A DNA stretch of 64,000 nt, taken from Salinarimonas ramus. Lineage in GTDB: Bacteria; Pseudomonadota; Alphaproteobacteria; Rhizobiales; Beijerinckiaceae. Position numbers and translations under genes: made by a program. Where the stretch lies: the NCBI RefSeq assembly GCF_014645695.1, contig NZ_BMMF01000001.1, positions 248,001-312,000 of the forward strand, given 5' to 3'. Under the pieces are notes generated by a model. The model did no database searches and had not been told where the DNA came from. It was given only the letters and a program-made list of their open reading frames with translations. How positions within the stretch are numbered: position 1 is the stretch's first letter; each line of letters opens with the position of its first letter. Shown here one piece after another: positions 55,693-64,000 of this stretch.

Positions 55693-57450
55693 ATGACCCG
55701 CACCGGCCTGTCGCGATACGTGCCGATCCTCGACTGGGGACGGCGCTACGACACGCGGACCTTCACGAGCGATCTCGTGGCGGCCGCGATCGTGACCATC
55801 ATGCTGATCCCGCAATCGCTCGCTTATGCGCTGCTGGCGGGCCTGCCGCCGGTCGTGGGGCTCTACGCCTCGATCCTGCCGCTCGTCGCCTACGCGGTCT
55901 TCGGCACGAGCCGCGCGCTCGCCGTGGGACCCGTGGCGGTGGTCTCGCTGCTCACGGCGGCCGCCCTCTCCGAGGTCGCGACGCCGGGGAGCGCTGAATA
56001 CGTCGTGGCCGCCGCGGCTTTGGCATTGATGTCCGGCGCCATGCTGATCGCGCTCGGCATCTTCCGCCTGGGCTTCATCGCCAACCTGCTCTCCCACCCG
56101 GTGATCTCCGGCTTCATCACCGCGTCCGGGCTGATCATCGCGGCCTCGCAGCTCAAGCACCTCCTCGGCGTCTCGGCGGGCGGGCATACGCTCCTCGAGG
56201 TCGGCACGGCGCTCGTCGCGGCGCTGCCGCAGACGAACCCCTGGACGCTCGCCATCGGCGCGAGCGCCACCGCCTTCCTGTTCTGGGTGCGCTCCGGCCT
56301 GAAGCCGGCGTTGCGCCGGCTCGGCCTGTCGGACTACGCGGCGGGCCTCGTCGCGCGTGCCGGGCCGGTGATCGCGGTCGCGGCGAGCATCCTCTCCGTC
56401 GTCGTGCTCTCGCTCGACGAGAAGGGCGTCGCCATCGTCGGCGACGTACCCGCCGGTCTGCCGCCGCTCGCGCTGCCCGTGGTGGAGACGAGCCTCCTCG
56501 TCTCGCTGATCGCGCCGGCGCTCCTCATCTCCGTCATCGGCTTCGTCGAATCGGTCTCGGTGGCGCAGACGCTCGCCGCCAAGCGCCGCCAATCCATCGT
56601 GCCGAACCAGGAGCTGATCGGGCTGGGCGCGGCGAACGTCGCCTCCGCCTTCTCCGGCGGCTACCCGGTGACCGGCGGCTTCGCGCGCTCGGTGGTTAAT
56701 TTCGACGCGGGCGCCGAGACGCCGGCGGCGGGCGCCTTCACGGCGATCGGCATCGCGCTGGCCTCGCTCTTCCTGACGCCGCTCCTCCACTACCTCCCGA
56801 TCGCGACCTTGGCGGCGACGATCGTCGTCGCCGTGCTCAGCCTCGTGGACCTCGGCGCCTTGAAGCGCGCCTGGACCTATTCGCGGCACGACTTCGCGCC
56901 GATGCTGGCGACGATCCTCGTCACCCTCGGCTTCGGCGTGGAGGCCGGAATTCTCACCGGCGTCGCCCTGTCGATCGCGCTTCTTCTGTGGCGCACCTCG
57001 CGCCCGCACATCGCCATCGTCGGCCAGGTGCCGGGCACGGAGCATTTCCGCAACGTCAAGCGCCATCGGGTCGTGACGGACGAGCGTGTGCTCTCGCTGC
57101 GCATCGACGAGAGCCTGAACTTCGCCAATGCCCGCGCCACCGAGGAATTCGTGCTGGAGGAGGTCGCCGGGCGCCCCGCGCTGGCGCACGTCGTCCTCCA
57201 ATGCACGGCGATCAACGAGATCGACATGAGCGCGCTCGAGAGCCTCGAGCTGATCATGCACCGGCTCGAGGCGCAGGGCATCGCCCTCCACCTCTCCGAG
57301 GTGAAGGGCCCGGTGATGGACCGCCTCGCCCGCTCGCATTTCGTCGAGCACCTGACGGGCGCGGTCTACCTCACCCAGCACCAGGCGATGAGCGCGCTCT
57401 CGCCCGCGCTGACGCGCGCGGCGACACGGGGCGAGAGCGTGGCCGCCTGA
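55693..57450 (+). CDS. SulP family anion transporter with STAS domain
   Basis: The 585-residue product is complete. The membrane domain (about residues 25-430) has the SulP marks MLIPQSLAYALLAGLPPVVGLYAS, then GTSRALAVGPVAVVSLLTA and AFSGGYPVTGGFARSVVNFDAGA, and a C-terminal STAS domain (about 450-575) has LQCTAINEIDMSALESLE. It moves sulfate or related anions across the inner membrane. It is the third gene of the operon that starts with YeeE/YedE, so sulfur-anion transport is the shared theme. A small hairpin (GCCGCC-TGA-GGCGGC) spans its stop codon. Confidence 0.93.
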   Translation: MTRTGLSRYVPILDWGRRYDTRTFTSDLVAAAIVTIMLIPQSLAYALLAGLPPVVGLYASILPLVAYAVFGTSRALAVGPVAVVSLLTAAALSEVATPGSAEYVVAAAALALMSGAMLIALGIFRLGFIANLLSHPVISGFITASGLIIAASQLKHLLGVSAGGHTLLEVGTALVAALPQTNPWTLAIGASATAFLFWVRSGLKPALRRLGLSDYAAGLVARAGPVIAVAASILSVVVLSLDEKGVAIVGDVPAGLPPLALPVVETSLLVSLIAPALLISVIGFVESVSVAQTLAAKRRQSIVPNQELIGLGAANVASAFSGGYPVTGGFARSVVNFDAGAETPAAGAFTAIGIALASLFLTPLLHYLPIATLAATIVVAVLSLVDLGALKRAWTYSRHDFAPMLATILVTLGFGVEAGILTGVALSIALLLWRTSRPHIAIVGQVPGTEHFRNVKRHRVVTDERVLSLRIDESLNFANARATEEFVLEEVAGRPALAHVVLQCTAINEIDMSALESLELIMHRLEAQGIALHLSEVKGPVMDRLARSHFVEHLTGAVYLTQHQAMSALSPALTRAATRGESVAA

Positions 57451-57485
57451 GGCGGCGGGAGCGGGCGTTCACTCCGCCCCGGCGA

Positions 57486-59036
57486 TCACTCGGCCGCGGC
57501 GTGCTGGGCGTGGAGCCCCTCGCCGCGGGCGATGATCTTGTTGAGCGCGGCGAGATACGCCTTCGCCGAAGCCACCAGCGTATCCGGGTCCGCGCCGCGG
57601 CCGGTGACGGAGCGTCCGCCGGAGTTCAGGCGCACGGAGACTTCCGCCTGCGCGTCCGTTCCCTCGGTCACGGCGTGGACCTGGTAGAGCTCCAGCGTCG
57701 CCTCGTGCGGGGCGAGCGCGTGGATGGCGTTGAAGACGGCGTCGACCGGCCCGTTGCCGTCGGCCTCCTCGGTCTGGACGCGACCCTCGATCTCGAGCTT
57801 CATCGTCGCGCGCTGCGGCCCGCGGGTGCCCGCGATGACGGAGAGCGAGACGAGCTTGATGCGGTCGTGTGCGGTGGCCAGACGCTCGTCGACGAGCGCC
57901 TCGATGTCCTCGTCGTAGACGTGCTTCTTGCGGTCGGCGAGCGCCTTGAACCGGTCGAAGGCGTCCTGCAGCTCGTTGTCGGAGAGCTTGTAGCCCAGCT
58001 CCGCGAGCTTGGAGCGGAAGGCGTTGCGGCCCGAATGCTTGCCCATGACGAGCGAGGTCTTGGTGACGCCCACGCTCTCGGGGGTCATGATCTCGTAGGT
58101 CTGTGTGTGCTTGAGCATGCCGTCCTGGTGGATGCCGCTCTCGTGCGCGAAGGCATTGCGGCCGACGATGGCCTTGTTGTACTGCACCGGGAACGAGGTC
58201 GCGTTGGCGACGACCTTGGAGGCGCGGGTCAACATCGTCGTGTCGATGCCGGTCTCGTAGGGGAAGGCGTCGGCGCGGGTCTTGATCGCCATCACGATCT
58301 CCTCCAGCGCCGCGTTGCCCGCGCGCTCGCCGATGCCGTTGATCGTGCACTCGATCTGCCGCGCGCCGCCGTTGACGCCCGCGAGCGTGTTCGCCACCGC
58401 CATGCCGAGGTCGTTGTGGCAATGGACCGAGAAGATCGCCTTGTCGGCGTTCGGCACCCGCCCGCGTACGGTCTCGAACAGCGTGCGGTATTCCTCGGGC
58501 GTGGTGTAGCCCACGGTGTCGGGGATGTTGATCGTCGTGGCGCCGGCCTTGATGGCGGCCTCGACGCAGCGGCACAGGAAGTCCATCTCGGTACGCGTGC
58601 CGTCCTCGGCCGACCACTCGACGTCGTCGACGAGGTTTCGCGCGCGCGTCACCTGGTCGATGACCAGCGCCAGCACGTCGTCGGGCTCCTTCTGGAGCTT
58701 GTACTTCATGTGGACGGGCGAGGTGGAGATGAAGGTGTGGATGCGCGGGCGCACCGCGTGGCGCACGGCCTCGCCGGCACGCTCGATGTCCTTGGGATTG
58801 GCGCGCGACAGGCCGGCGACGACGGCGCGCTTCACCCGGCGGGCGATCTCGGACACGGCCTCGAAATCGCCGATGGAGGCGATGGGGAAGCCCGCCTCGA
58901 TGATGTCGACGCCCATCTCGTCGAGGAGCTCGGCGACCTCGAGCTTCTCCTCCAGCGTCATGGTCGCGCCGGGGCACTGCTCGCCGTCGCGCAAGGTGGT
59001 GTCGAAGATCAGGACGCGGTTCTGGTCGTTGGACAT
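57486..59036 (-). CDS. leuA: 2-Isopropylmalate synthase LeuA
   Basis: From the ATG at 59036 the product is 516 residues. It is a HMGL-family TIM barrel with [40 protein letters not shown] and [22 protein letters not shown], and a C-terminal allosteric domain of about 130 residues that binds leucine. It condenses 2-oxoisovalerate with acetyl-CoA, the first step of leucine synthesis. A leucine-rich leader peptide and hairpin lie upstream, so transcription is probably controlled by attenuation. Confidence 0.96.
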   Translation of the reverse strand: MSNDQNRVLIFDTTLRDGEQCPGATMTLEEKLEVAELLDEMGVDIIEAGFPIASIGDFEAVSEIARRVKRAVVAGLSRANPKDIERAGEAVRHAVRPRIHTFISTSPVHMKYKLQKEPDDVLALVIDQVTRARNLVDDVEWSAEDGTRTEMDFLCRCVEAAIKAGATTINIPDTVGYTTPEEYRTLFETVRGRVPNADKAIFSVHCHNDLGMAVANTLAGVNGGARQIECTINGIGERAGNAALEEIVMAIKTRADAFPYETGIDTTMLTRASKVVANATSFPVQYNKAIVGRNAFAHESGIHQDGMLKHTQTYEIMTPESVGVTKTSLVMGKHSGRNAFRSKLAELGYKLSDNELQDAFDRFKALADRKKHVYDEDIEALVDERLATAHDRIKLVSLSVIAGTRGPQRATMKLEIEGRVQTEEADGNGPVDAVFNAIHALAPHEATLELYQVHAVTEGTDAQAEVSVRLNSGGRSVTGRGADPDTLVASAKAYLAALNKIIARGEGLHAQHAAAE

Positions 59037-59105
59037 GGTCGTTCTCTGCTGTCTCGTCTGATCGGATCTTCGGCGCACGCGGGCGCCGGCTCGTCGTCTC
59101 GATCA

Positions 59106-59146
59106 CCCCTGAGAGCCCAGGCGCGCGCCCGGACGGCCCTCAGGGG
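59106..59146 (-). promoter_or_regulatory. Attenuator-type hairpin in the leuA leader
   Basis: On the minus strand, CCCCTGAGGGCC (59135-59146) pairs with GGCTCTCAGGGG (59106-59117) with 11 of 12 matches across 17 bases. The first arm overlaps the stop codon of the leucine-rich leader frame, the position expected for an attenuator. No T-run follows, so the exact terminator is not proven. Confidence 0.6.
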
Positions 59147-59262
59147 CTGATAAGGAGCAGAAGGCCGAGGTCGAGGGAACGCGACAGAGGACGCGCGAGC
59201 GCCAGCGCGCCGGTGGCCGGCGCGGCGATGGGGCTGTTGCGATGGGAGCCGGCCGTGGCCAA
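59140..59262 (-). CDS. leuA leader peptide (leucine-rich)
   Basis: On the minus strand a TTG at 59262 is preceded by GAGGAG (four bases upstream) and opens a 40-codon frame. The end reads PLSRSLDLGLLLLISP, with seven leucines in sixteen residues, four of them in a row; two of these use CTT, which should be rare at this GC level. It lies 104 bases before leuA, and the stop codon lies in one arm of a 12-bp hairpin. This is the layout of a leader peptide for transcription attenuation, in which ribosome stalling on Leu codons in leucine shortage allows read-through. Attenuation of leu genes by leader peptides is established in proteobacteria; the start codon here is uncertain. Confidence 0.65.
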   Translation of the reverse strand: MATAGSHRNSPIAAPATGALALARPLSRSLDLGLLLLISP

Positions 59263-59345
59263 GGCTCTCTCCTCGTCTCGATCGACGCCGCGAAGGCGGC
59301 GGGGCGCACGTCTTGTACAAGGGCGCGGGCTTCCCCGCAACCCCG

Positions 59346-59822
59346 TTACGCGCCGTCCGCCGGCTCGCGCAAAGCGGACAGCAGCCGCTCGCATTCCATC
59401 AGCTCGTCGAGCGCGCCGCGCAGCGTGCGCGCGGCTTCGTCGGAGAGGAGCGTGTCGCGCTCGTCGCTGGCGAAGGCCGCCTCCTCCGCCGAATCGGCAC
59501 CGCGCTCGGCCTCGGCACCGTCCCCGGTGAGCGAGGGCTCGACCTTGGCCTCGCCCCGACCGACGGCGGCGGCGAAGCGCACGCCCTCGGTCTTGAGGAT
59601 GCGCTGCACGCCCTTGATCGTGTAGCCCTCGCCGTAGAGGAGATGGCGGATGCCGCGCAGGAGATCGACGTCCTCGGGCCGGTAGAAGCGCCGGCCGCCG
59701 CCGCGCTTGAGCGGCTTGATCTGCGCGAACTTCGTCTCCCAGAAGCGCAGCACGTGCTGGGGCACGTCGAGATCCTCGGCGACCTCGCTGATGGTGCGGA
59801 AGGCGTCCGGTCCCTTGTCCAT
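59346..59822 (-). CDS. MerR family transcriptional regulator
   Basis: The 158-residue product has a MerR-type winged helix at residues 8-78 ([20 protein letters not shown], with wing [15 protein letters not shown]). No metal-binding cysteine loop is seen at the end; the last 70 residues are acidic, with a C-terminal helix. It lies directly after ihfA in the plsX-fabH-ihfA-merR order seen in many alphaproteobacteria. Its target is unknown. Confidence 0.88.
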   Translation of the reverse strand: MDKGPDAFRTISEVAEDLDVPQHVLRFWETKFAQIKPLKRGGGRRFYRPEDVDLLRGIRHLLYGEGYTIKGVQRILKTEGVRFAAAVGRGEAKVEPSLTGDGAEAERGADSAEEAAFASDERDTLLSDEAARTLRGALDELMECERLLSALREPADGA

Positions 59823-59868
59823 GCGGCCCCTCCCCTGCGCGTCCCTGCTGCGCGCGAGCGCGAGGATA

Positions 59869-60183
59869 TCAGTCCTCGCCGTCCTTCACGACCTCGCCGT
59901 TGATGCGGCCCTTGAGGACGTTGGAGGGCTTGAAGACCATGACGCGCCGCGGCTCGATGGGCACCTGCACGCCGGTCTTGGGATTGCGGCCCATCCGCTC
60001 GCCCTTCTCGCGCACGACGAAGGACCCGAACGAGGAGAGCTTCACGGTCTCGCCGCGCTCCAGGCAATCACAGATCTCGGCGAGGACCGATTCGACGAGC
60101 TCGGCCGATTCCGTTCGTGACAGACCGACGCGCTGGTACACCGCCTCGCACAGATCCGCGCGCGTCACCGTCCGTCCCGCCAT
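59869..60183 (-). CDS. ihfA: Integration host factor alpha subunit
   Basis: The 104-residue product is IHF-alpha: [25 protein letters not shown] at the start, [23 protein letters not shown] in the middle, with the DNA-intercalating proline in the beta arm, and [12 protein letters not shown] at the end. It forms a heterodimer with IHF-beta that bends DNA sharply at specific sites. The ihfB gene is not in the window. Position between fabH and merR is conserved in relatives. Confidence 0.94.
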   Translation of the reverse strand: MAGRTVTRADLCEAVYQRVGLSRTESAELVESVLAEICDCLERGETVKLSSFGSFVVREKGERMGRNPKTGVQVPIEPRRVMVFKPSNVLKGRINGEVVKDGED

Positions 60184-60276
60184 CGATGAGCCCCCTCCTC
60201 GCCCGCTCGCGTCGTCGAACGCTAGGCCGTGCCGCGAGCCGAATCAACAGCGCGCGGGATGGAAATCGGATGTATG

Positions 60277-61254
60277 CTACCAGCGGATGAGGGCGCTGCC
60301 CCACGTGAATCCACCGCCGATAGCTTCGAGCATCACCAGGTCGCCGTCCATGATCCGCCCGTCCTTGCGCGCCACGTCGAGGGCGAGCGGGATCGAGGCC
60401 GCGGACGTGTTGCCGTGGCGGTCCACCGTGACGACCACCTTCTCGCGGGCGATGCCCAGCTTGTCCGCGGAGGCGTCGATGATGCGCTTGTTGGCCTGGT
60501 GGGGCACGAACCAGGAGAGCTCCTGCGCGCTCGTCCCCGTCGCCTCGAAGGCGGCCTCGACCACGTCCGTCACCATGCCCACCGCGAAGCGGAAGACGTC
60601 GCGGCCTTCCATGCGCAGATGGCCCGTCGTGCCCGTGGAGCCGGGCCCGCCGTCGACGTAGAGCTTGTCGCGATAGCGTCCGTCGGAGCGCAGCTGCGTC
60701 GTGAGCACGCCGCGATCGGCGCTCGTGCCCTGCCCCTCCTGCGCCTCGAGCACGATGGCGCCGGCGCCGTCGCCGAAGAGCACGCAGGTCGTGCGGTCCG
60801 TCCAGTCGAGGATGCGCGAGAAGGTCTCCGCGCCGATCACCAGCGCGCGACGCGCCGAGCCGGTGGCGAGGAACTTGTCGGCGACGGCGACCGCGTAGAC
60901 GAAGCCGGTGCACACCGCCTGCACGTCGAAGGCCGCGCCGTGATGCATGCCGAGCCCGGCCTGGATCATCGTCGCGGTGGAGGGGAAGGTGTGGTCGGGT
61001 GTCGAGGTGGCGCACACGATCAAGTCGATGTCGTCGGCGCTCATGCCGGCATCGGCGAGCGCGGCCTTCGCCGCGGCGAGGCCCAGCGTCGAGGTGGTCT
61101 CGCCCTCGGCGGCGATGTGGCGAGCGCGGATGCCCGTGCGCTGCACGATCCACTCGTCCGAGGTCTCGACGATTCCCTCGAGATCGGCGTTCGGCACCAT
61201 CTTCGGCGGAAGATAGGAGCCGCAGCCCCTCACCACGGAACGCAGCTTCATCAT
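60277..61254 (-). CDS. fabH: 3-Oxoacyl-ACP synthase III FabH
   Basis: The 325-residue product is a thiolase-fold condensing enzyme with the Cys-His-Asn triad: Cys in [19 protein letters not shown] (about residue 113), His in [10 protein letters not shown] (about 252) and Asn in [12 protein letters not shown] (about 282). It starts fatty acid synthesis by joining acetyl-CoA or another acyl-CoA to malonyl-ACP. It is seven bases from the plsX stop on the minus strand and likely co-transcribed with it. Confidence 0.96.
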   Translation of the reverse strand: MMKLRSVVRGCGSYLPPKMVPNADLEGIVETSDEWIVQRTGIRARHIAAEGETTSTLGLAAAKAALADAGMSADDIDLIVCATSTPDHTFPSTATMIQAGLGMHHGAAFDVQAVCTGFVYAVAVADKFLATGSARRALVIGAETFSRILDWTDRTTCVLFGDGAGAIVLEAQEGQGTSADRGVLTTQLRSDGRYRDKLYVDGGPGSTGTTGHLRMEGRDVFRFAVGMVTDVVEAAFEATGTSAQELSWFVPHQANKRIIDASADKLGIAREKVVVTVDRHGNTSAASIPLALDVARKDGRIMDGDLVMLEAIGGGFTWGSALIRW

Positions 61255-61261
61255 TCGGTCC

Positions 61262-62296
61262 TCACGCCGGCGGCACCGCCGGCGATTCTTCGAGCATGTC
61301 CCTGATCGTACGCATCAGGTCGAAATGCGCCATGTCGTAGGCGATGTCGATCGCCGACGCGACGCCCTTCGCGTCCGCGCCCCCGTGGCTCTTGATGACG
61401 ACGCCCTCGAGGCCGAGGAACACGCCGCCATTGGCCCGGCTCGGGTCCATCTTGGCGCGCAGCGCGTCGAACGCGCTCTTGGCGAAGAGGTAACCGATCT
61501 TCGCCATCAGGGTTCGGCTCATGGCGCCGCGCAGGTACTCGCCGAGCTGCTTGGCCGTGCCCTCGGCGGTCTTGAGCGCGATGTTGCCGGTGAAGCCCTC
61601 GGTGACGACGACATCCACCGTGCCCTTGCCGATGTCGTCGCCTTCCACGAAGCCGTGATAAGTCAGGTGCGGGAAGTTCGCCTCCCGCAGCATGCGCGAG
61701 GCCTCCTTCACCGCCTCGATCCCCTTGATCTCCTCGCGGCCCACGTTGAGAAGCCCGACCAGCGGCCGGTCGAGGTCGAACACGATCCGCGCCATGGCCG
61801 CGCCGAGCACGGCGAGGTTCACGTAGTGGCTCGCATCCGCGCCGATCGAAGCGCCGACGTCGAGCACGATCGACTCGCCCCGCGTCGTGGGCCAGATCGC
61901 GGCGATCGCCGGGCGGTCCACCTGCGGCATGGTCTTGAGGCAGAACATCGACATCGCCATCAGCGCGCCGGTATTGCCCGCGGACACGCAGACCTGCGCG
62001 TCGCCGTCGCGAACCGCCTGCAGCGCCAGCCACATGGAGGACTTGTAGCGCCCCACCCGCAGCGCCTGGCTCGGCTTGTCGTCCATCTTCACCGAGACGG
62101 CGGCGTGGCGCAGCTCCGTCGCCTCCCTGAGCTTGGGATGCGCGTCGAGGATCGGGCGCACGACCGCCTCGTCCCCGTGCATGACGAAGCGCATGCCGGG
62201 ATGACGCTCCAGCGCGAGCGCGGCCCCGGGAACCACCACGGAAGGGCCGTGGTCGCCGCCCATGGCGTCGAGCGAGATCCGGATCGTCTTCGTCAT
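61262..62296 (-). CDS. plsX: Phosphate acyltransferase PlsX
   Basis: From the ATG at 62296 the product is 344 residues. It has [21 protein letters not shown] near the start, [36 protein letters not shown] and [16 protein letters not shown], all of the PlsX family. It makes acyl-phosphate from acyl-ACP for phospholipid synthesis. It is followed by fabH. The frame continues 65 codons upstream without a ribosome site, so the downstream ATG is preferred. Neither rpmF nor the yceD-type gene that often precedes plsX is present; a toxin gene lies 158 bases upstream. Confidence 0.95.
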   Translation of the reverse strand: MTKTIRISLDAMGGDHGPSVVVPGAALALERHPGMRFVMHGDEAVVRPILDAHPKLREATELRHAAVSVKMDDKPSQALRVGRYKSSMWLALQAVRDGDAQVCVSAGNTGALMAMSMFCLKTMPQVDRPAIAAIWPTTRGESIVLDVGASIGADASHYVNLAVLGAAMARIVFDLDRPLVGLLNVGREEIKGIEAVKEASRMLREANFPHLTYHGFVEGDDIGKGTVDVVVTEGFTGNIALKTAEGTAKQLGEYLRGAMSRTLMAKIGYLFAKSAFDALRAKMDPSRANGGVFLGLEGVVIKSHGGADAKGVASAIDIAYDMAHFDLMRTIRDMLEESPAVPPA

Positions 62297-62454
62297 CGTC
62301 AACGGGCGCGTCGTCTCGCGTGAGGGCGTGGGGGAAGCCGGGCCGCCTCGTCGCGGAGCCCGGTCGAGGAGCCCGGACCATAGCGACCCGTTCCGTCGCC
62401 GCAACCGAAATCTCCGGCAGCGCTCGGGAACGCCCGCAGGTGAGCTGCCCCGGA

Positions 62455-62778
62455 TCAGTGCCTGCGTCGATCTCGGACGCGCGCTTCCCAATCGAAGCCG
62501 CCGTAGGACACGATGTGGACGAAGACCTCGCCCTGCGCGTCGTCCACGCTGAAGGCGATCGAGCCGCGCAGGCCAGCCCCGATGACGCGCAGGCCCGAAA
62601 AGAGCTCGTTCCTGACGGTACCGCGGTGCGGCGTGTCGGCGAGCGCGAAGGTCGCTTGACGCAGCTCGCGGAGGATCAGCTTCGTGGTCGCCGCGCCAGC
62701 GTGCGGCTTCATGCTGCGCTCGATAGCGCGGAAGTCGTCAGCGACCCGCGGATGGAGCCGAACCTCGTAACGCTTCAC
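62455..62778 (-). CDS. RelE/ParE-type toxin
   Basis: The 107-residue product fits the RelE/ParE superfamily: [22 protein letters not shown] at the start, [18 protein letters not shown] in the middle (the RNEL-x-x-GLR stretch is typical of ParE-like toxins) and [21 protein letters not shown] at the end. Such toxins inhibit gyrase (ParE) or cleave ribosome-bound mRNA (RelE); which one is unclear. The start overlaps the antitoxin stop by four bases. Confidence 0.85.
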   Translation of the reverse strand: MKRYEVRLHPRVADDFRAIERSMKPHAGAATTKLILRELRQATFALADTPHRGTVRNELFSGLRVIGAGLRGSIAFSVDDAQGEVFVHIVSYGGFDWEARVRDRRRH

Positions 62779-63041
62779 TCGTCATCCAGCCCGAGCTCGG
62801 CGGAGATCGCGGCGAACGCCTCGTCCGCGTCCACGTATTCCTCCAGAGGCGTCGCCATTCGCTCGCGAATGACGTCCGCCATCGCGGCGAGCATGAGCCG
62901 ACGTTCCTCTTCCGCTCGCATCATGTCCTCGACCGCGGCCGCGACACCGGCGCTCGCCGTCGCGAAGACGCCGCTCTCCACCTGCTCCATCAGGAACCGG
63001 TGATGGCGCTCGGTGAAGCTCAATGTCGTCTTGATCGTCAT
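62775..63041 (-). CDS. ParD-like (CopG/RHH) antitoxin
   Basis: From the ATG at 63041 the product is 88 residues. The N-terminal 45 residues resemble a ribbon-helix-helix antitoxin (MTIKTTLSFTERHHRFLMEQ), with an acidic, helical C-terminal half that would wrap the toxin. It represses its own operon through the palindrome at 63055-63073. The frame extends to 63104, but the ATG 14 bases from the operator is preferred. Stop and toxin start overlap by four bases. Confidence 0.85.
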   Translation of the reverse strand: MTIKTTLSFTERHHRFLMEQVESGVFATASAGVAAAVEDMMRAEEERRLMLAAMADVIRERMATPLEEYVDADEAFAAISAELGLDDE

Positions 63042-63054
63042 CTTGCGCTCCGAT

Positions 63055-63073
63055 GGTATGACTAATTCATACC
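63055..63073. promoter_or_regulatory. Operator palindrome of the toxin-antitoxin operon
   Basis: GGTATGA-CTAAT-TCATACC is a perfect 7-bp inverted repeat around five bases, 14 bases upstream of the antitoxin ATG. It is the likely site of autoregulation by the antitoxin. Confidence 0.75.
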
Positions 63074-63122
63074 GCAAACGCCCGTCGGCGGCAAGGCGAT
63101 CCAAGCCCCACGCTTTCAGACC

Positions 63123-64000
63123 TCACGCGTCCACACCCCCCTCCGCGACCGGCTCCGCCCCCTCGTCCGTCGCGCCCTTCTCCCAGCCCTCCTTCGTCTC
63201 CGCGACGAAGTCCTCGAGCCGCTTCTCGCGGATGGCCTTGCGCAGTCCCGCCATCAGCTCCTGGTAATAGGCGAGGTTGTTCCAGGTCAGCAGCATCATG
63301 GCGAGGATCTCGTTGGAACGGACGAGATGGTGCAGGTAGGCGCGGGAATAGGCGTTGGCCGCCTCGCACTTGGAGCCCTTGTCGAGGGGGCGGGTGTCCT
63401 CGGCGTGCTTGGCGTTCTTGAGGTTGAGCCGGCCGTGGCGGGTGAAGGCCATGCCGTGGCGCCCGGCACGCGTGGGCATCACGCAGTCGAACATGTCGAC
63501 CCCGCGCCGCACCGCCTCGACGATGTCGTCGGGCGTGCCGACCCCCATGAGGTAGCGCGGCTTCGTCGCAGGCAGATGGGGCTCCACCGCCTCGATCATG
63601 GCGAGCATGACGTCCTGCGGCTCGCCCACCGCCAGCCCGCCGATGGCGTAGCCCTTCAGGTCGAGATCGACGAGCGCGCGCGCGCTCTCCACGCGCAGCC
63701 GCTCCACCGCCCCGCCCTGCACGATGCCGAACATGGCCTTGCCCGGCTGCTCGCCGAAGGCGACGCGGCAGCGCTCCGCCCAGCGCAGGCTGAGCCGCAT
63801 CGCCTTCTCGACCGCCTCGTCCGTGTTGGGCAGCTTCACGCACTCGTCGAGCTGCATCTGGATGTCGGAGCCGAGCAGCCCCTGGATCTCGATGGCGCGC
63901 TCGGGCGTGAGCCGATGCATCGAGCCGTCGACGTGGGACTGGAAGGTCACGCCGTCCTCGTCGAGCTTGCGCAGGCCGGCGAGCGACATGACCTGGAAGC
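63123..64000 (-). CDS. tgt: tRNA-guanine transglycosylase Tgt, 3' part (5' end outside window)
   Basis: The gene runs off the right edge, so only the last 291 residues or so are visible. They match Tgt: [25 protein letters not shown], then [52 protein letters not shown] with the catalytic Asp, and the Zn-binding region with [20 protein letters not shown]. The enzyme replaces guanine with queuine precursor (preQ1) at the wobble base of tRNA-Asp, -Asn, -His and -Tyr. It ends 82 bases from the toxin-antitoxin operon on the same strand. Confidence 0.95.
   Translation of the reverse strand, partial: FQVMSLAGLRKLDEDGVTFQSHVDGSMHRLTPERAIEIQGLLGSDIQMQLDECVKLPNTDEAVEKAMRLSLRWAERCRVAFGEQPGKAMFGIVQGGAVERLRVESARALVDLDLKGYAIGGLAVGEPQDVMLAMIEAVEPHLPATKPRYLMGVGTPDDIVEAVRRGVDMFDCVMPTRAGRHGMAFTRHGRLNLKNAKHAEDTRPLDKGSKCEAANAYSRAYLHHLVRSNEILAMMLLTWNNLAYYQELMAGLRKAIREKRLEDFVAETKEGWEKGATDEGAEPVAEGGVDA

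Noticed and set aside
57442-57456. GCCGCC-TGA-GGCGGC at the SulP stop as a terminator
   Set aside because: Only a six-base stem over a stop codon in GC-rich DNA, with no T-run; likely chance.
59036-59346. A tRNA gene between merR and leuA, as found in some relatives
   Set aside because: No T-arm GTTCRANYC pattern or acceptor pairing was found; the region holds the leuA leader instead.

Overview
The window is about 70% GC and densely packed with ordinary chromosomal genes. Several features point to a phototrophic, flagellated alphaproteobacterium, most likely of the Hyphomicrobiales (Rhizobiales): bacteriochlorophyll genes bchI-bchD-bchO with a c2-type cytochrome next to them, the plsX-fabH-ihfA-merR order, carB followed by greA, bpt, and flgK-flgL. 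A Salinarimonas-like organism would fit, but that is inference. I saw no tRNA or rRNA gene, CRISPR array, insertion sequence or prophage. The only accessory-looking element is a small toxin-antitoxin pair near the right end.

Layout. 1-8 kb: the 3' end of a SulP anion transporter, a CPA2 cation/proton antiporter, an AbrB-type membrane protein, urate hydroxylase puuD and an MsbA-like ABC exporter. 7.2-10.9 kb: a branched-chain amino acid ABC transporter (livG-livF, a REP-like inverted repeat, livH-livM) with no binding protein in view. 11-16.4 kb: a GH25 lipoprotein, mgtE, a small membrane protein, a GH13 alpha-glucosidase and a Nudix protein. 16.4-18.6 kb: a ParA-type ATPase coupled to a phasin-like protein, and an HTH/binding-protein-like regulator divergent from bchI. 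18.7-24.1 kb: bchI-bchD-bchO, a cytochrome c2-like gene and a coiled-coil membrane protein. 24.2-26.8 kb: ureE-ureF-ureG-hupE, the nickel-handling part of the urease system without structural genes. 26.8-29.5 kb: flgK-flgL.

29.7-37.1 kb holds a DJ-1/PfpI-type protein, bpt, an RDD protein, threonine ammonia-lyase, a metallo-beta-lactamase-fold hydrolase, a MarR-type regulator divergent from a flavin-dependent monooxygenase/flavin reductase pair, and an SDR. 37.4-41.5 kb has carB and greA, each preceded by terminator-like structures. 41.6-49.4 kb is a run of mixed housekeeping and unknown genes (SDR, coiled-coil protein, D-amino-acid dehydrogenase, SBF-like transporter, yciB, rpe). 49.4-52.9 kb is a TPP-riboswitch operon, thiM-thiE-thiD, ending in an overlapping TRAP-type binding protein. 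54.7-57.5 kb is a two-piece YeeE/YedE plus SulP operon behind a clear promoter with a palindrome in its spacer. 57.5-64 kb reads leftward: plsX-fabH-ihfA-merR, leuA with a leucine-rich leader peptide, a ParD/RelE-like toxin-antitoxin pair with its own operator, and the 3' part of tgt.

The points most worth following up are the leuA attenuator, the ParA/phasin-like pair, the promoter/operator of the sulfur-transport operon, the TRAP binding protein inside the thiamine operon, and the leader structures of carB and greA. All functions come from reading the sequence; no database search was run.
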